DNA of 21,583 nt from a virus. Below are positions 13,496-19,754 of the stretch, piece by piece (position 1 is the first letter of the stretch; each line of letters opens with the position of its first letter). A model generated the notes under the pieces. It made no database searches. It was not told the origin of the DNA and worked only from the letters and a program-made list of their open reading frames with translations. The DNA lies in IMG/VR virus record IMGVR_UViG_3300033144_002551, positions 1 to 21,583 of that record; one strand, 5' to 3'. The translations under genes were made by a program, and so were the position numbers.

Positions 13496-13666
13496 ACGCT
13501 CCGAGCCGATCCAGCCGGCGCCGGAGCCGAAGGGGGGGGACCCCAAGCCCCCACCCCCCTCCTCGTTCACTAAGTATTATTACTCCGTTGCCAGTGCGTG
13601 CAGAGATATAACCTGGTAGACGGTGCCTGTACTTGAGAGCGGTGTAGGGATCCCCCCTGTACGCTT

Positions 13667-13683
13667 CGGTACCTGGTACCGTA
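13667..13683 (+). repeat. 15-base palindrome containing 13-base repeat, copy 2
   Basis: CGGTACCTGGTACCG (13667-13681) is a perfect palindrome around a central T. Bases 13671-13683 read ACCTGGTACCGTA, identical to the minus-strand copy at 7834-7822, and run straight into a G/C homopolymer hairpin just as the other copy does. Confidence 0.8.
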
Positions 13684-13726
13684 GTGGGGGTGGGGGGGTC
13701 GCTCAAGGCGACCCCCCCACCCCCAC
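13684..13726. terminator. 19-bp perfect G/C homopolymer hairpin
   Basis: The left arm 13684-13702 (G5-T-G7 core) pairs without mismatch with 13708-13726 across a five-base loop. TTTT at 13737-13740 follows ten bases later on the plus strand. It could terminate incoming transcription before terS, form G-quadruplex DNA, or mark an origin or packaging site. Confidence 0.6.
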
Positions 13727-13740
13727 ATTACCGTAGTTTT

Positions 13741-13762
13741 GTCCCACCATTCCATTTGGGAC
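13741..13762. repeat. Short inverted repeat 31 bases before the terS start
   Basis: GTCCCA (13741-13746) and TGGGAC (13757-13762) are exact inverted copies with a ten-base spacer. Possible binding site for the small terminase or a regulator. Confidence 0.35.
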
Positions 13763-13792
13763 GCTTTAGGTAGGTCTATGGAGGTACTAAGA

Positions 13793-14260
13793 ATGGCACA
13801 GAACGGTGGGGGACGAGGATGGTCGACTGATGAGGAGTCGGGTGTGCAGACGATGCCGGATCGGTGGCGTTCACTCTTGGAGTGGGTGTTGGCGGGGCCG
13901 GAGCGTACACCGACAACTCAGAAGGCTTGGGCTGTTGAAAACGATATGCACGAGGATTCGATTCGTCGGATCAAGCGGGATGTCCGTTTTGTCCGGGAGT
14001 GGGACCGCCGGGCTGCTGAACTGAATGTTCACCCTGAGCGCACTCAGACGGTTATTGACGCTCTGTATGGTGCCGCTGCTGGCGGGGATGTGAAGGCTGC
14101 TTCGTTGTACCTTCAGTACGTTGAGAAGTTCACTCCGAAGCGTCGTGTAATCGTTGATGATGACCGTGACGCTACTGGCTTGTCGGATGCCGAGTTGGCT
14201 GACGAGTTGGAGTCCCTGGTGGCCGAGTTTCGGGATGTGTCGGTGCCTGATGGGGATTAG
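13793..14260 (+). CDS. terS: Terminase small subunit
   Basis: 155 aa from the ATG at 13793, six bases after GGAGGT; an earlier in-frame ATG at 13778 lacks a ribosome site. TerS recognises the packaging site and recruits the motor. Residues 27-75 hold the DNA-binding helices (TPTTQKAWAVENDMHEDSIR then RIKRDVRFVREWDRRAAELN). Then comes the core AVIDALYGAAAGGDVKAASL-like oligomer region (here QTVIDALYGAAAGGDVKAAS) and YVEKFTPKRRVIVDD, typical of phage small terminases. The acidic tail (ELADELESLVAEFRDV) is a usual place for motor contact. Gene order to the large subunit, portal and capsid supports it. Confidence 0.85.
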   Translation: MAQNGGGRGWSTDEESGVQTMPDRWRSLLEWVLAGPERTPTTQKAWAVENDMHEDSIRRIKRDVRFVREWDRRAAELNVHPERTQTVIDALYGAAAGGDVKAASLYLQYVEKFTPKRRVIVDDDRDATGLSDAELADELESLVAEFRDVSVPDGD

Positions 14261-14996
14261 TCTTGTTTCTCAGCATGGGCCGAACCCTCAGTCGAGGACG
14301 CCTGATCGGTCTGTGTCGTTGCCAGATCCGAGGGAGACTGCCGCTGAGATGATGGGCGGTATCGGCAATGTCAGCAATCTGACGTTGAAGCGGTTGCAGA
14401 AGCGCCATACTTCTTTGATTGACCGGTATGAGGGTTTGGCGCCGGATGCGCCTGGTGCACCGTATAACCAGGAGCGGGATGATCTCCTGGATCAGATTGC
14501 GGAGGTGGAGGAGCAGATCCGAAAGATGGAGCCGCCTCCGCCGCCGCCTCCGGTTGAGGTTCTCGATTTGACTGATCCGGCTGCTCGTAAGGCGGCGTTG
14601 GCGCAATGGGGTGCACCACATTTGGAACCGTTGCCTGATCTTCCTCCTGATGTGCATACGATGGCTTCTGGTGAGCCTGGTCGGATCGGGAGGTCGAACC
14701 CGGAGGGGCCTGTCCCTGATTATGTTTCTCCGGAGCCGATGAGTGACGAGGAACGTCAGACTGGTAAGGAATGGATTGAGAAGATCCGTACTGACAATGA
14801 GGAAGTTCTGAATCCGGACTCATCGATGATGTCGTCGATATGGAATGCCGTGATGGGTGCTGTACCAGACATTGATCCGAAGACGGCGATAATGGTGGCG
14901 TCCGCTGTGGCAGCGGCGATTGCGGTTGGAACCGGGGTGGGTGGGCCTTTGGCCCCTGTGATTCTGGGTGGCGGAGCAGCGTTGGCATCTCAGTGA
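14250..14996 (+). CDS. Unknown protein with coiled coil, poly-Pro and hydrophobic C-terminus (248 aa)
   Basis: The ATG at 14250 overlaps the terS stop by 11 bases; no strong ribosome site, so coupled translation is likely. Charged helices at about 47-70 and 83-103 (ERDDLLDQIAEVEEQIRKME) suggest a coiled coil. Seven prolines in a row follow, then VEVLDLTDPAARKAALAQWG. The middle is Pro-rich and disordered. The last 40 residues (AIMVASAVAAAIAVGTGVGG, PLAPVILGGGAALAS) are Ala/Gly-rich and hydrophobic and could insert in membrane. Not recognised. Lying between the terminase genes, it may be a virion or packaging accessory. Confidence 0.75.
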   Translation: MGISLVSQHGPNPQSRTPDRSVSLPDPRETAAEMMGGIGNVSNLTLKRLQKRHTSLIDRYEGLAPDAPGAPYNQERDDLLDQIAEVEEQIRKMEPPPPPPPVEVLDLTDPAARKAALAQWGAPHLEPLPDLPPDVHTMASGEPGRIGRSNPEGPVPDYVSPEPMSDEERQTGKEWIEKIRTDNEEVLNPDSSMMSSIWNAVMGAVPDIDPKTAIMVASAVAAAIAVGTGVGGPLAPVILGGGAALASQ

Positions 14997-15181
14997 TGCA
15001 TGTGAGGCGCCGGCGGATGCTGGCCGAACTCCGGGCCGAGCGGTCGTCGGAGCGTGCTAAGGTGCGTCGCGAGGTGTACGCGATGCACATGAAAGGAGGC
15101 CCTTGTTGGGTGGGAAAGTGTTGCCAGGAGATGAGAACCAGGATTGGCGTGATGAGGCATTCGGAGAGCGTCCCATGTTAG
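14996..15181 (+). CDS. Unknown small basic protein (61 aa), overlaps the next frame
   Basis: TGATG junction with the previous gene. Very basic N-terminal helix (MHVRRRRMLAELRAERSSER, AKVRREVYAMHMKGG), then Cys-containing sequence CWVGKCC. The last 76 bases overlap another small gene that has the stronger start signal. The real protein may use this frame only as a short leader, or both may be made. Confidence 0.45.
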   Translation: MHVRRRRMLAELRAERSSERAKVRREVYAMHMKGGPCWVGKCCQEMRTRIGVMRHSESVPC

Positions 15182-15267
15182 ACCTGTTGGGGAATCCGTT
15201 CCATGATGAGACACCTATCGAGGTGGGCGGCTTGGAGAACCCGGAGTCGTGCGACGCTTGCGGATAG
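15106..15267 (+). CDS. Unknown small acidic protein (53 aa), TTG start
   Basis: AAAGGAGG (15092-15099) lies six bases before TTG at 15106 (an alternative TTG at 15103 is too close). The acidic protein starts LGGKVLPGDENQDWRDEAFG, continues ERPMLDLLGNPFHDETPIEV and ends CDACG, a CxxC pair. The perfect ribosome site and coherent composition make it more likely than the overlapping frame. It overlaps the next small membrane gene by 19 bases. The function is unknown. Confidence 0.55.
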   Translation: MGGKVLPGDENQDWRDEAFGERPMLDLLGNPFHDETPIEVGGLENPESCDACG

Positions 15268-15368
15268 TTGATGTTGCAGCGATCCTAGGTATCGCCCTGG
15301 GTGTATTCTTGTGTGCTACGATGGTGTTTGCTGTCGGCAGGGTGTTGCAGCAAGTGTTTCGATTCTAG
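15249..15368 (+). CDS. Tiny membrane protein (39 aa), GTG start
   Basis: GTG at 15249 with GGAG four to five bases upstream, overlapping the previous gene. The protein VRRLRIVDVAAILGIALGVF then LCATMVFAVGRVLQQVFRF has an Arg-rich start, one hydrophobic span (about residues 8-29) and a short amphipathic end. Such one-span peptides are common in phages. The function is unknown; membrane insertion is inferred from composition only. Confidence 0.5.
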   Translation: MRRLRIVDVAAILGIALGVFLCATMVFAVGRVLQQVFRF

Positions 15369-15377
15369 GGAGGCTTT

Positions 15378-15668
15378 GTGGGTCGTTTGCGTGAAACCAT
15401 TTTTGATGAGTGGATGGCTGAGGGTATCAAGCAGGGATTTTGTGGCCCTCCTGTGTGCGCTGTCCATGATGGTGCTCCGACTACGGAGGCCGAGGACATG
15501 GAGTTGTGGGATGGTGGGGAGCCTTGCTACCATGTGGTCCGCATGTACAACAGTAGTGAGGTCAAAGCCTTGGTGGAAAGAAATCATCCTCCTTCAATGT
15601 GGCGTAACGAGTGGACTCCGAAGTTGCGTCTTGTCGACATGCCGGAGTTGAATGGTGCGGCTGAGTGA
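15378..15668 (+). CDS. Conserved phage protein of unknown function (96 aa)
   Basis: GTG at 15378 with AGGGAGG four bases upstream. Contains GFCGPPVCAVHDGAPTTEAE, WDGGEPCYHVVRMYNSSEV and ERNHPPSMWR. I recall the combination FCxPPVCxxHDGxPT...DPCxHVVRxY...NHxPSxWR from small proteins in other phages, of unknown role. Three Cys with His residues may bind metal. It ends right before the large terminase start. Confidence 0.75.
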   Translation: MGRLRETIFDEWMAEGIKQGFCGPPVCAVHDGAPTTEAEDMELWDGGEPCYHVVRMYNSSEVKALVERNHPPSMWRNEWTPKLRLVDMPELNGAAE

Positions 15669-16556
15669 ATGTCGCGCTTATCAGAACTCCGCCAGGAGGC
15701 GGAGTGGCGGAAGTGTCGACGAGATGAGTCGTATTTCCTACGCATGTATTGGCATATTGCCCATCCTGCTTACGGTCGAATACTATTTGATCTTCGGCAC
15801 GCCCAGTCTTTCGCTTTAGACCACTGGTCAACTAACCGTTATTCATTGACGTTGAAAGCCCGTCAGATCGGGTGGACAACTCTGGTGGCGGCACACCAGT
15901 TTTGGTTGGCGTTTTTTCACGCAGATCAGAATGTGATCGATTTGTCTCGCACAGAGCGTGAAGCGGTGCTGTTGCTGCGGAAAACGAAGTACGGGTTCTC
16001 GCATCTACCTTTGTGGATGGTGGAGCGTGGCCCCAGGTCATTGTTGGAGCATCAGCAACGCATGGCGTTCGACAATGGGTCACAGATCACGTCGATGCCG
16101 TCTGCGTCTGATCCGGCGCGTGGCGAGTCCGCCACGCTGATCGTTGTCGACGAGTGGGCGTTCTTGCCGAACCCTGAGGAAGCGTGGGCTTCTATTGAAC
16201 CGGTGGCTGATGTGGGTGGCCGCATCATCGGGTTGTCTACAGCGAATGGTTCAGGCAACTTTTTCCACAACTTGTGGGTGGGTGCTTCAGCGTCGAACAA
16301 CAAGTTTGCTTCCATGTTTTTTCCGTGGTCTGCGACAGAGGACCGGGACGAATCGTGGTATGAGGAAAAGCAGCAGTCGATGCTGCCCTGGCAGTTGGCT
16401 CAGGAGTATCCGACTACGGCGGAAGAAGCGTTTGTCCGGTCAGGTAACCCTGTGTTCGATTTGGATGTGTTGGATACTCTTGCAGCGGCTTGCCGGCGTG
16501 GCGAAGTCGGTTATCTTCATTCTGTGATGCCGAGAGTTGTGGAGTTCAGGGTATGA
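15669..16556 (+). CDS. terL: Terminase large subunit, ATPase part
   Basis: 295 aa; ATG directly after the previous stop (TGAATG). This is the motor that pumps DNA into the procapsid. Walker A-like LTLKARQIGWTT (61-71), Walker B TLIVVDEW (D161, E162), coupling motif GLSTANGSG (188-196), and the linker YPTTAEEAFVRSGNPVFDLD (247-266) that in homologs leads into the nuclease domain. The frame stops at 16556 and the nuclease domain continues in the -1 frame from an ATG that overlaps the stop (ATGA). Either the motor and nuclease are separate polypeptides, or one base has been lost here by mutation or assembly error. Confidence 0.9.
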   Translation: MSRLSELRQEAEWRKCRRDESYFLRMYWHIAHPAYGRILFDLRHAQSFALDHWSTNRYSLTLKARQIGWTTLVAAHQFWLAFFHADQNVIDLSRTEREAVLLLRKTKYGFSHLPLWMVERGPRSLLEHQQRMAFDNGSQITSMPSASDPARGESATLIVVDEWAFLPNPEEAWASIEPVADVGGRIIGLSTANGSGNFFHNLWVGASASNNKFASMFFPWSATEDRDESWYEEKQQSMLPWQLAQEYPTTAEEAFVRSGNPVFDLDVLDTLAAACRRGEVGYLHSVMPRVVEFRV

Positions 16557-17239
16557 ATCTGGAAGTCTGGTCACCACCGGAAGCAATGCACGGCTATGTG
16601 ATGGGTGTTGACACGGCGGAAGGTTTGGGGCACGGCGACTATTCGTGCATCCAGGTGCTGGATCTGAACACTGGTGAGCAGGTCGCTATCTGGCATGGGC
16701 GTATCGCCCCTGACGAGTTGGCTGCCGAGGTTTTCAACCTTGGGTTGTGGTACCGGGATGCGCTGTGTTGCGTCGAGTCGAACAATCATGGTTTGACGAC
16801 GATCACGGTGTTGCGTCAGTTGGGTTATCCCCGGCTGTTCCGGAAGCGTACGCTAAATAGTGTCTCGAACCGTATGACGCAGGAATACGGTTGGAAGACG
16901 ACTCGCACGTCGAAACCGTTGATGATCGACGATTTGGCGACTGCGTTGAAGAATGAGGAGATCGGGTTGCGGGATCGGAACACGTTGGCTGAGTTGCGGA
17001 CATTTACCCGCAACGAGAGGGGGTCGATGTCGGGTTCCCCGTTTGATGACCGTGTCATGTCGTTGGCGTTGGCGAACCAGATGCGGAAGTTCGCGCATGC
17101 CCCGGAGTACGCTGAGAAGGTCGACGATTACTGGACGGTTGACTGGTGGAAGCGTCTGGCGTTGAGGGAGGACGTGTCAGAGGATCCGTTTCAGATCGGT
17201 AAGCACACGGTTCGTGGGACACGTCGAGCAGACTATTAG
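16553..17239 (+). CDS. terL: Terminase large subunit, nuclease part
   Basis: 228 aa from the ATG at 16553, with GGAG eight bases upstream; the frame is open 21 codons further back. RNase H-like nuclease that cuts concatemers: D20 in VMGVDTAEG, E75 in CCVESNNHG, and D165/D166 in PFDDRVMSLAL are the expected three acidic positions. LRQLGYPRLFRKRT and MIDDLATAL are also typical of the domain. It continues the ATPase protein at the point where homologs run on (VEFR...LEVW). The tail after YAEKVDDYW is polar. All catalytic residues are kept, so it is probably functional whether separate or fused. Confidence 0.88.
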   Translation: MNLEVWSPPEAMHGYVMGVDTAEGLGHGDYSCIQVLDLNTGEQVAIWHGRIAPDELAAEVFNLGLWYRDALCCVESNNHGLTTITVLRQLGYPRLFRKRTLNSVSNRMTQEYGWKTTRTSKPLMIDDLATALKNEEIGLRDRNTLAELRTFTRNERGSMSGSPFDDRVMSLALANQMRKFAHAPEYAEKVDDYWTVDWWKRLALREDVSEDPFQIGKHTVRGTRRADY

Positions 17240-17267
17240 GCATGCTTGTTCCCTCCGAGAGGTAGTT

Positions 17268-17555
17268 ATGGCAAAGAACTTTGTTTCGCACACCAACGGC
17301 ACTCAGACCATTGATGGTGCTAAGGGACAGAACAACAAGATGGAACGCGGCGATTCTGTCGTGGCGAACCCCATCTGGAAGCCTGGTGTTCCCAACTCGC
17401 CCAAGCAGAGGTTGGATGCCCCCAAGTACGCCAACCAGACTGGTGGCTACGGTGAGGTTTCTGTGCGTGAGACACCGTTCAATCAGCACGGGAAGTCCGG
17501 CAAGGTCGAGCCATCGAAGCCGCAGCCCAAGTTGCGCGGCCACAACGCCGGGTAA
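17268..17555 (+). CDS. Unknown small protein (95 aa)
   Basis: ATG at 17268 with GAGAGG seven bases upstream. Polar, Gly/Asn/Lys/Pro-rich and probably disordered (MAKNFVSHTNGTQTIDGAKG start, KVEPSKPQPKLRGHNAG end). It lies between terminase and portal, overlapping the next gene by one base (TAATG). It resembles in style the small basic protein at 2247, but no shared motif is clear. Not recognised; a minor virion or chaperone-like factor is possible. Confidence 0.75.
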   Translation: MAKNFVSHTNGTQTIDGAKGQNNKMERGDSVVANPIWKPGVPNSPKQRLDAPKYANQTGGYGEVSVRETPFNQHGKSGKVEPSKPQPKLRGHNAG

Positions 17556-17827
17556 TGACGGTCCTCCCCAGGGAGGCTTCCTACCCGGAGTTCTGCGATT
17601 ATGTGACCGGTCTGAAAGGACCGAAAACTAAAACAGAACTTGTGGATTTGTGGGAGTGGCGCCAAAAGTTGTTGGGTGTCCGTGTGGATACTGGTCGGGG
17701 CTTTCGATCCCAGTTGCCACCTGATGAACAGCATCTGAGCCGGGAGCAACGCGGCCAGAAAACGGCGGCAGAAGCGAAAGCGAACGGTCGAAACATCGAA
17801 CGTCTGCCAGATAAGGTTTATTTCTGA
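17555..17827 (+). CDS. Unknown small protein before portal (90 aa)
   Basis: TAATG and TGATG junctions on either side, so translation is coupled from 17268 through the portal gene. Starts MTVLPREASYPEFCDYVTGL, then helix KTELVDLWEWRQKLLGVRVD and a basic, Gln-rich end (SREQRGQKTAAEAKANGRNI). Soluble. No recognised family; its fixed place before the portal suggests a packaging or head-assembly role. Confidence 0.75.
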   Translation: MTVLPREASYPEFCDYVTGLKGPKTKTELVDLWEWRQKLLGVRVDTGRGFRSQLPPDEQHLSREQRGQKTAAEAKANGRNIERLPDKVYF

Positions 17828-19263
17828 TGGCTCAGAAGACCAGGGCTGAACTACACGAGCAGTACACGCAACGGTTGCAGCGCACCCAGAGGTGGCGTGA
17901 GGACCAGGGCTTTGATCGGATCTGGTGGCGACTCATCGATCTGTACCGTGGCAAGCATTGGGGTTCGGCAAGTAACCGTTCTGACCTTGTTGCTGTAAAC
18001 CTGGCTTTTTCGACAATCAATGTGATCGCACCGTCTGTGGCGGTGAACCATCCGAAGATTGTTGTGACAGCGAACGACGAGTCCAATGGTGACCGTGCCG
18101 CCTTTGTTGAGGCTGTCGTCAACCATTTGTGGCGTCACCACGATTTCCGTAAGCCGTTCCGTCGTGCTGTCAAAGACTTCTTGATCTTCGGTCACGGCTG
18201 GATGAAGGTCGGATGGAAGTTCCTGGAACAGGAAACTTCCTTGGCGGAACCTGAACGGGATCTGCTGATGCAGCAGGCCCGTTTGGAAGTCGACGAGTTC
18301 GCCCTGGAGTCTCCTGATCTGTCGGGAGCATTACCAACCGACGATGAGATCAACGCCAATCTGCCTGAAACGGCCATGATGGTCATTGAGGATCAGCCGT
18401 TTGTTGAACGGGTTTCCCCATTCGACATCTTCGTTGATCCGGAAGCAACCTGCATGGATGATGCCAGGTGGATCGCTCAGAAGATCATGCGGCCTCTGGA
18501 GGACGCTCAGAGGGATAAGCGGTACAAGCCGTCTGTTCGTAAGAACCTGGATGCTGACGCTGGAATAAACTCCCAGTACGCTTCTCAGTACGAGAATCAG
18601 CGTGACCGTATCCTCGACGAGGATCGTGTCACTATCTGGGAGTTTTACGACATTGCGGAGAACACGATGTCTGTGTTCTCCGAGAACAGCGACGGTTTCC
18701 TTATTGATCCGGTACCGATGCCGTATGCGTATGGTCAACCGTTTGTGATGATCCGCAACTATGACATCCCGGACATGTTCTACCCGATGGGTGACCTGGA
18801 ATCGATTGAGTCTCTCCAGTTGGAGTTGGATAAGACCCGCACCCAGTTGATGAATGACCGGAAGCGGTACGCCAGAAAGTACCTGTACCATGAGCGGTCG
18901 TTTGGGCCGGCAGGGCGTGAAGCCCTGGAATCCGATGACGATGGTCGTCTGGTCCCGGTACTGGATGAGAACAAGTCGTTGTCGGATGTGGTGATTCCAA
19001 TGCCGCAGACACCGATTTCGCCCGAGATTTACGCTTATAGTGAGATCATCGAGAATGACATCAACACGGTGTCGGGTGTGTCGGAGTACGCCAGGGGCGC
19101 TATGCCTGAGATCAGGCGTACAGCGACGGAAGCAAGCATTATTGCTGATGCCCAGAATGCCAGGGCTGCCGACAAGTTGGCGATCATCGAGATTTCGATT
19201 TCGGAGATGGGTCGAAGGGCGGCGATTCCCTGTGGGTTCCGTATAGCCGTGACGACATTCTAG
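17827..19263 (+). CDS. Portal protein, C-terminus lost to a frame break
   Basis: 478 aa. The portal ring is the DNA gate of the capsid and docks the terminase. Signature stretches: WWRLIDLYRGKHWGSASNR, LAFSTINVIAPSVAVNHPKI, FRRAVKDFLIFGHGWMKVGW, ERVSPFDIFVDPEA, PMGDLESIESLQLELDKTRT, VSGVSEYARGAMPEIRRTAT and EASIIADAQNARAADKLAII. After ISISEMGRR the frame turns to unlikely sequence (AAIPCGFRIAVTTF) and stops at 19263. The expected continuation (WVPYSRDDILGEYDYSVEAG) is present in another frame just downstream. The block that homologs carry between these two points, roughly 25 residues, also seems missing. Confidence 0.9.
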   Translation: MAQKTRAELHEQYTQRLQRTQRWREDQGFDRIWWRLIDLYRGKHWGSASNRSDLVAVNLAFSTINVIAPSVAVNHPKIVVTANDESNGDRAAFVEAVVNHLWRHHDFRKPFRRAVKDFLIFGHGWMKVGWKFLEQETSLAEPERDLLMQQARLEVDEFALESPDLSGALPTDDEINANLPETAMMVIEDQPFVERVSPFDIFVDPEATCMDDARWIAQKIMRPLEDAQRDKRYKPSVRKNLDADAGINSQYASQYENQRDRILDEDRVTIWEFYDIAENTMSVFSENSDGFLIDPVPMPYAYGQPFVMIRNYDIPDMFYPMGDLESIESLQLELDKTRTQLMNDRKRYARKYLYHERSFGPAGREALESDDDGRLVPVLDENKSLSDVVIPMPQTPISPEIYAYSEIIENDINTVSGVSEYARGAMPEIRRTATEASIIADAQNARAADKLAIIEISISEMGRRAAIPCGFRIAVTTF

Positions 19264-19664
19264 GCGAGTACGATTACAGCGTTGAGGCTGGTTCAACACG
19301 GCCGATGAATGACACGATCCGTAAGCAGCAGGCCGTGTCGTTGCTGAACGCTGTTGCTCCCCTGGTGGGAACAGTGATTGATCCGACGGCGCTGGCTTTG
19401 CATGTGTTGGAGGATGGTTTCGGAATCAAGGATCCGCAAAGGTTTATAATGCAGCAAGGGCCGCCGCCTCCACCGGGTGAAATGCCGGTAGATGAAGCCG
19501 CCGCTCTTGACGGCGGCCCTCTGCCGCCGGGGGGGCAACCTGGACCTGAACCTCCCCCAGGGCCAGGTTTGCCTCCCGTCTTCGCTCCTACAGGTGGTGT
19601 GCCACCCGAGTTGATGGCTCAACTCGAAGGCCAGATGGGTTTAGAGTTGCCTGCTCTGGGTTGA
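19230..19664 (+). pseudogene. C-terminal part of the portal protein in a shifted frame
   Basis: From about 19230 the frame at positions divisible by three reads LWVPYSRDDILGEYDYSVEA then GSTRPMNDTIRKQQAVSLLN, which is the usual late part of portal proteins of this type. It continues FGIKDPQRFIMQQ into a Pro/Gly-rich tail and stops at 19664. An ATG at 19305 (119 aa) is the only start and has no ribosome site. Separate expression is therefore unlikely. It is best seen as the broken-off portal C-terminus, caused by a real deletion of 3n+1 bases or an assembly error. Confidence 0.7.
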
Positions 19665-19700
19665 CTTGGGACACAGCCCGCACAGTATTAGGAGCAACCT

Positions 19701-19718
19701 ATGGACTCCTGGGGCTAG
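19701..19718 (+). other. Five-codon mini-ORF with strong ribosome site
   Basis: AGGAG (19690-19694), six bases, then ATG GAC TCC TGG GGC TAG (MDSWG). It lies in the only real gap of the structural block, before the scaffold gene. It could be a leader peptide or a gene remnant. Confidence 0.3.
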
Positions 19719-19730
19719 TGCCCATATAAC
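19702..19730 (+). promoter_or_regulatory. Candidate sigma-70 type promoter for scaffold and capsid
   Basis: TGGACT (19702-19707, four of six to the -35 consensus), a 17-base spacer, and TATAAC (19725-19730, five of six to the -10). Transcription would begin near 19737, giving a short leader to the ATG at 19755. It is in the 90-base gap before the two most highly needed structural proteins. The mini-ORF overlaps it. Confidence 0.4.
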
Positions 19731-19754
19731 ACAGAGGGAACGGAACCCATTACG

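Larger units (their letters stand above)
13206..13792. other. Hairpin-rich non-coding region upstream of terS (candidate origin or packaging site)
   Basis: About 590 bases without a supportable gene; the frames that cross it are Arg/Pro/Gly/Ser-rich shadows. The first part is very G+C-rich. It holds stems at 13235-13272 (8+5 bp, bulged), 13460-13495 (10 bp), 13532-13559 (G/C runs), 13684-13726 (19 bp) and 13741-13762 (6 bp), and a 15-base palindrome at 13667-13681. An A+T island (TAAGTATTATTACT, 13570-13583) and a TATAAC box at 13607-13612 break the G+C sequence. Strand composition flips here. The place just before terS is where phage cos/pac sites often lie; an origin is equally possible. 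Confidence 0.55.

Noticed and set aside
12959-13570. A 203-codon minus-strand frame entering the non-coding block
   Set aside because: Gly/Ala/Ser/Arg low-complexity sequence typical of G+C-rich non-coding DNA; half of it is antisense to the GP88-like gene; no ribosome site.
13079-13573. A plus-strand 164-codon frame over the non-coding block
   Set aside because: Arg/Pro/His-rich, overlaps the end of the GP88-like gene in another frame, and has no start signal.
16490-16556. Programmed -1 frameshift joining the two terminase parts
   Set aside because: No X-XXY-YYZ slippery sequence is visible in the overlap, and an ATGA reinitiation junction with a ribosome site explains the layout more simply.
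18331-19299. A 322-codon minus-strand frame across the portal gene
   Set aside because: Antisense to unmistakable portal sequence; low-complexity Arg/His/Leu translation.
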